DNA of 6,188 bases from Beijerinckiaceae bacterium. Lineage in GTDB: Bacteria; Pseudomonadota; Alphaproteobacteria; Rhizobiales; Beijerinckiaceae. Location: contig CANCSY010000196.1 in assembly GCA_947380915.1 (NCBI GenBank), positions 1 to 6,188 of the forward strand. The letters are read 5' to 3'. The position numbers and the translations under genes are program-made. The notes under the pieces were generated by a model. The model did not search any database and was not told the DNA's origin. It was given only the letters and a program-made list of their open reading frames with translations. Below, in pieces: positions 5,924-6,188 of the stretch (positions within the stretch are counted from its first letter, which is position 1; each line of letters begins with the position of its first letter).

Positions 5924-6061
5924 ATGTTCCGCCTCGACACCAACATCATCATCCACGCCATCAACCGGCGCAGGCCCGCGTTCGCGGCGCGGATATCCGA
6001 AGAGTTGCAAGCATGGCGGACCATGATGGCTCCGGCCATCGTGCTCTGTGAGCTGGAATAA
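5924..6061 (+). pseudogene. vapC: VapC-type PIN-domain toxin, N-terminal fragment
   Basis: The frame starts at ATG 5924, 8 bp after the end of the vapB frame, with GAGG (5914-5917) overlapping the vapB stop as a probable coupled ribosome binding site. It encodes 45 residues: MFRLDTNIIIHAI holds the first PIN-domain acidic residue (D5), and APAIVLCELE holds the second (E43). Intact VapC proteins are about 130 aa and continue with Tyr-Gly and further catalytic Asp residues; here TAA TAA follows directly and the next 120 bases encode nothing PIN-like in any frame. The metal site is therefore incomplete and ribonuclease activity is not expected. The abrupt loss of homology suggests a deletion or recombination junction near 6058-6064 and not just a point mutation. 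Confidence 0.82.
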
Positions 6062-6188
6062 TAAAGAGGCGTCAAATGAAACCAAGGTCCATTGTGCTCC
6101 TCGCCCCGACAGCGACACGCCTGCGTCAAGGCGGTCGGCAGTCGGGGTGCTTGCAGTTGAATCAAATTCTATGACCCAAAACTTCTTT
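6062..6188. other. Sequence after the vapC break, with a repeat copy
   Basis: No PIN-domain coding is found in any forward frame and no other gene is recognised before the window ends. Positions 6130-6180 resemble 5484-5532 in direct orientation: both begin GGCGGTCGGCA and reach GACCCAAA after a similar distance (41 and 43 bp). TTGAATCAA at 6157-6165 is the reverse complement of TTGATTCAA at 5536-5544. Confidence 0.5.

Noticed and set aside
5470..6146. CRISPR array suggested by repeated short units
   Set aside because: The units are 7 and 14 bp, tandem without unique spacers of constant size, and no cas genes are present.

Overview
The window is GC-rich DNA, probably from an alphaproteobacterium of the Hyphomicrobiales (Beijerinckiaceae/Methylocystaceae-like). 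This placement is inferred from codon use, gene content and the CCCTCCC...GAGGGGGAGGG type of intergenic repeat; no marker gene proves it.

Left part (1-4663) is a compact plus-strand gene set. It opens with the last 40 codons of an unidentified gene, followed by a GC-rich stem-loop with a T-rich tail that looks like an intrinsic terminator. Four genes follow with 9-13 bp gaps and good ribosome binding sites, so they are probably one operon: a fused ADP-forming acyl-CoA synthetase (start best placed at GTG 196), a Bug/TctC-like solute-binding protein with a Tat-type signal, a short Mre11/SbcD-like metallophosphoesterase, and a single-domain cupin. A reasonable inference is uptake and CoA activation of a carboxylic or aromatic acid, with the cupin as a small-molecule enzyme or sensor. 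The substrate cannot be read from the sequence, no membrane transporter subunits are present, and the phosphoesterase does not fit that pathway in an obvious way.

Middle part (4664-5640) is about 1 kb with no convincing gene. It is not featureless: an inverted pair of 21-bp repeat units that match at 20 of 21 positions, closed by a perfect 10-bp outer stem, begins a run of at least ten perfect short stem-loops reaching to about 5296. A sigma70-like promoter candidate on the minus strand points back into the structured 5060-5410 block, which may be a structured RNA or the non-coding end of a lost insertion sequence. Heptanucleotide and 14-bp tandem repeats follow.

Right part (5643-6061) is a decayed vapBC toxin-antitoxin locus. 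vapB keeps its full reading frame apart from one TAA at codon 47, and vapC stops after 45 residues, just after its second conserved acidic residue. Alternating TGATA/TATCA half-sites directly upstream look like a surviving autoregulatory operator. Related repeat copies (GGCGGTCGGCA... ...GACCCAAA) lie on both sides of the locus and may mark its arrival or its decay.
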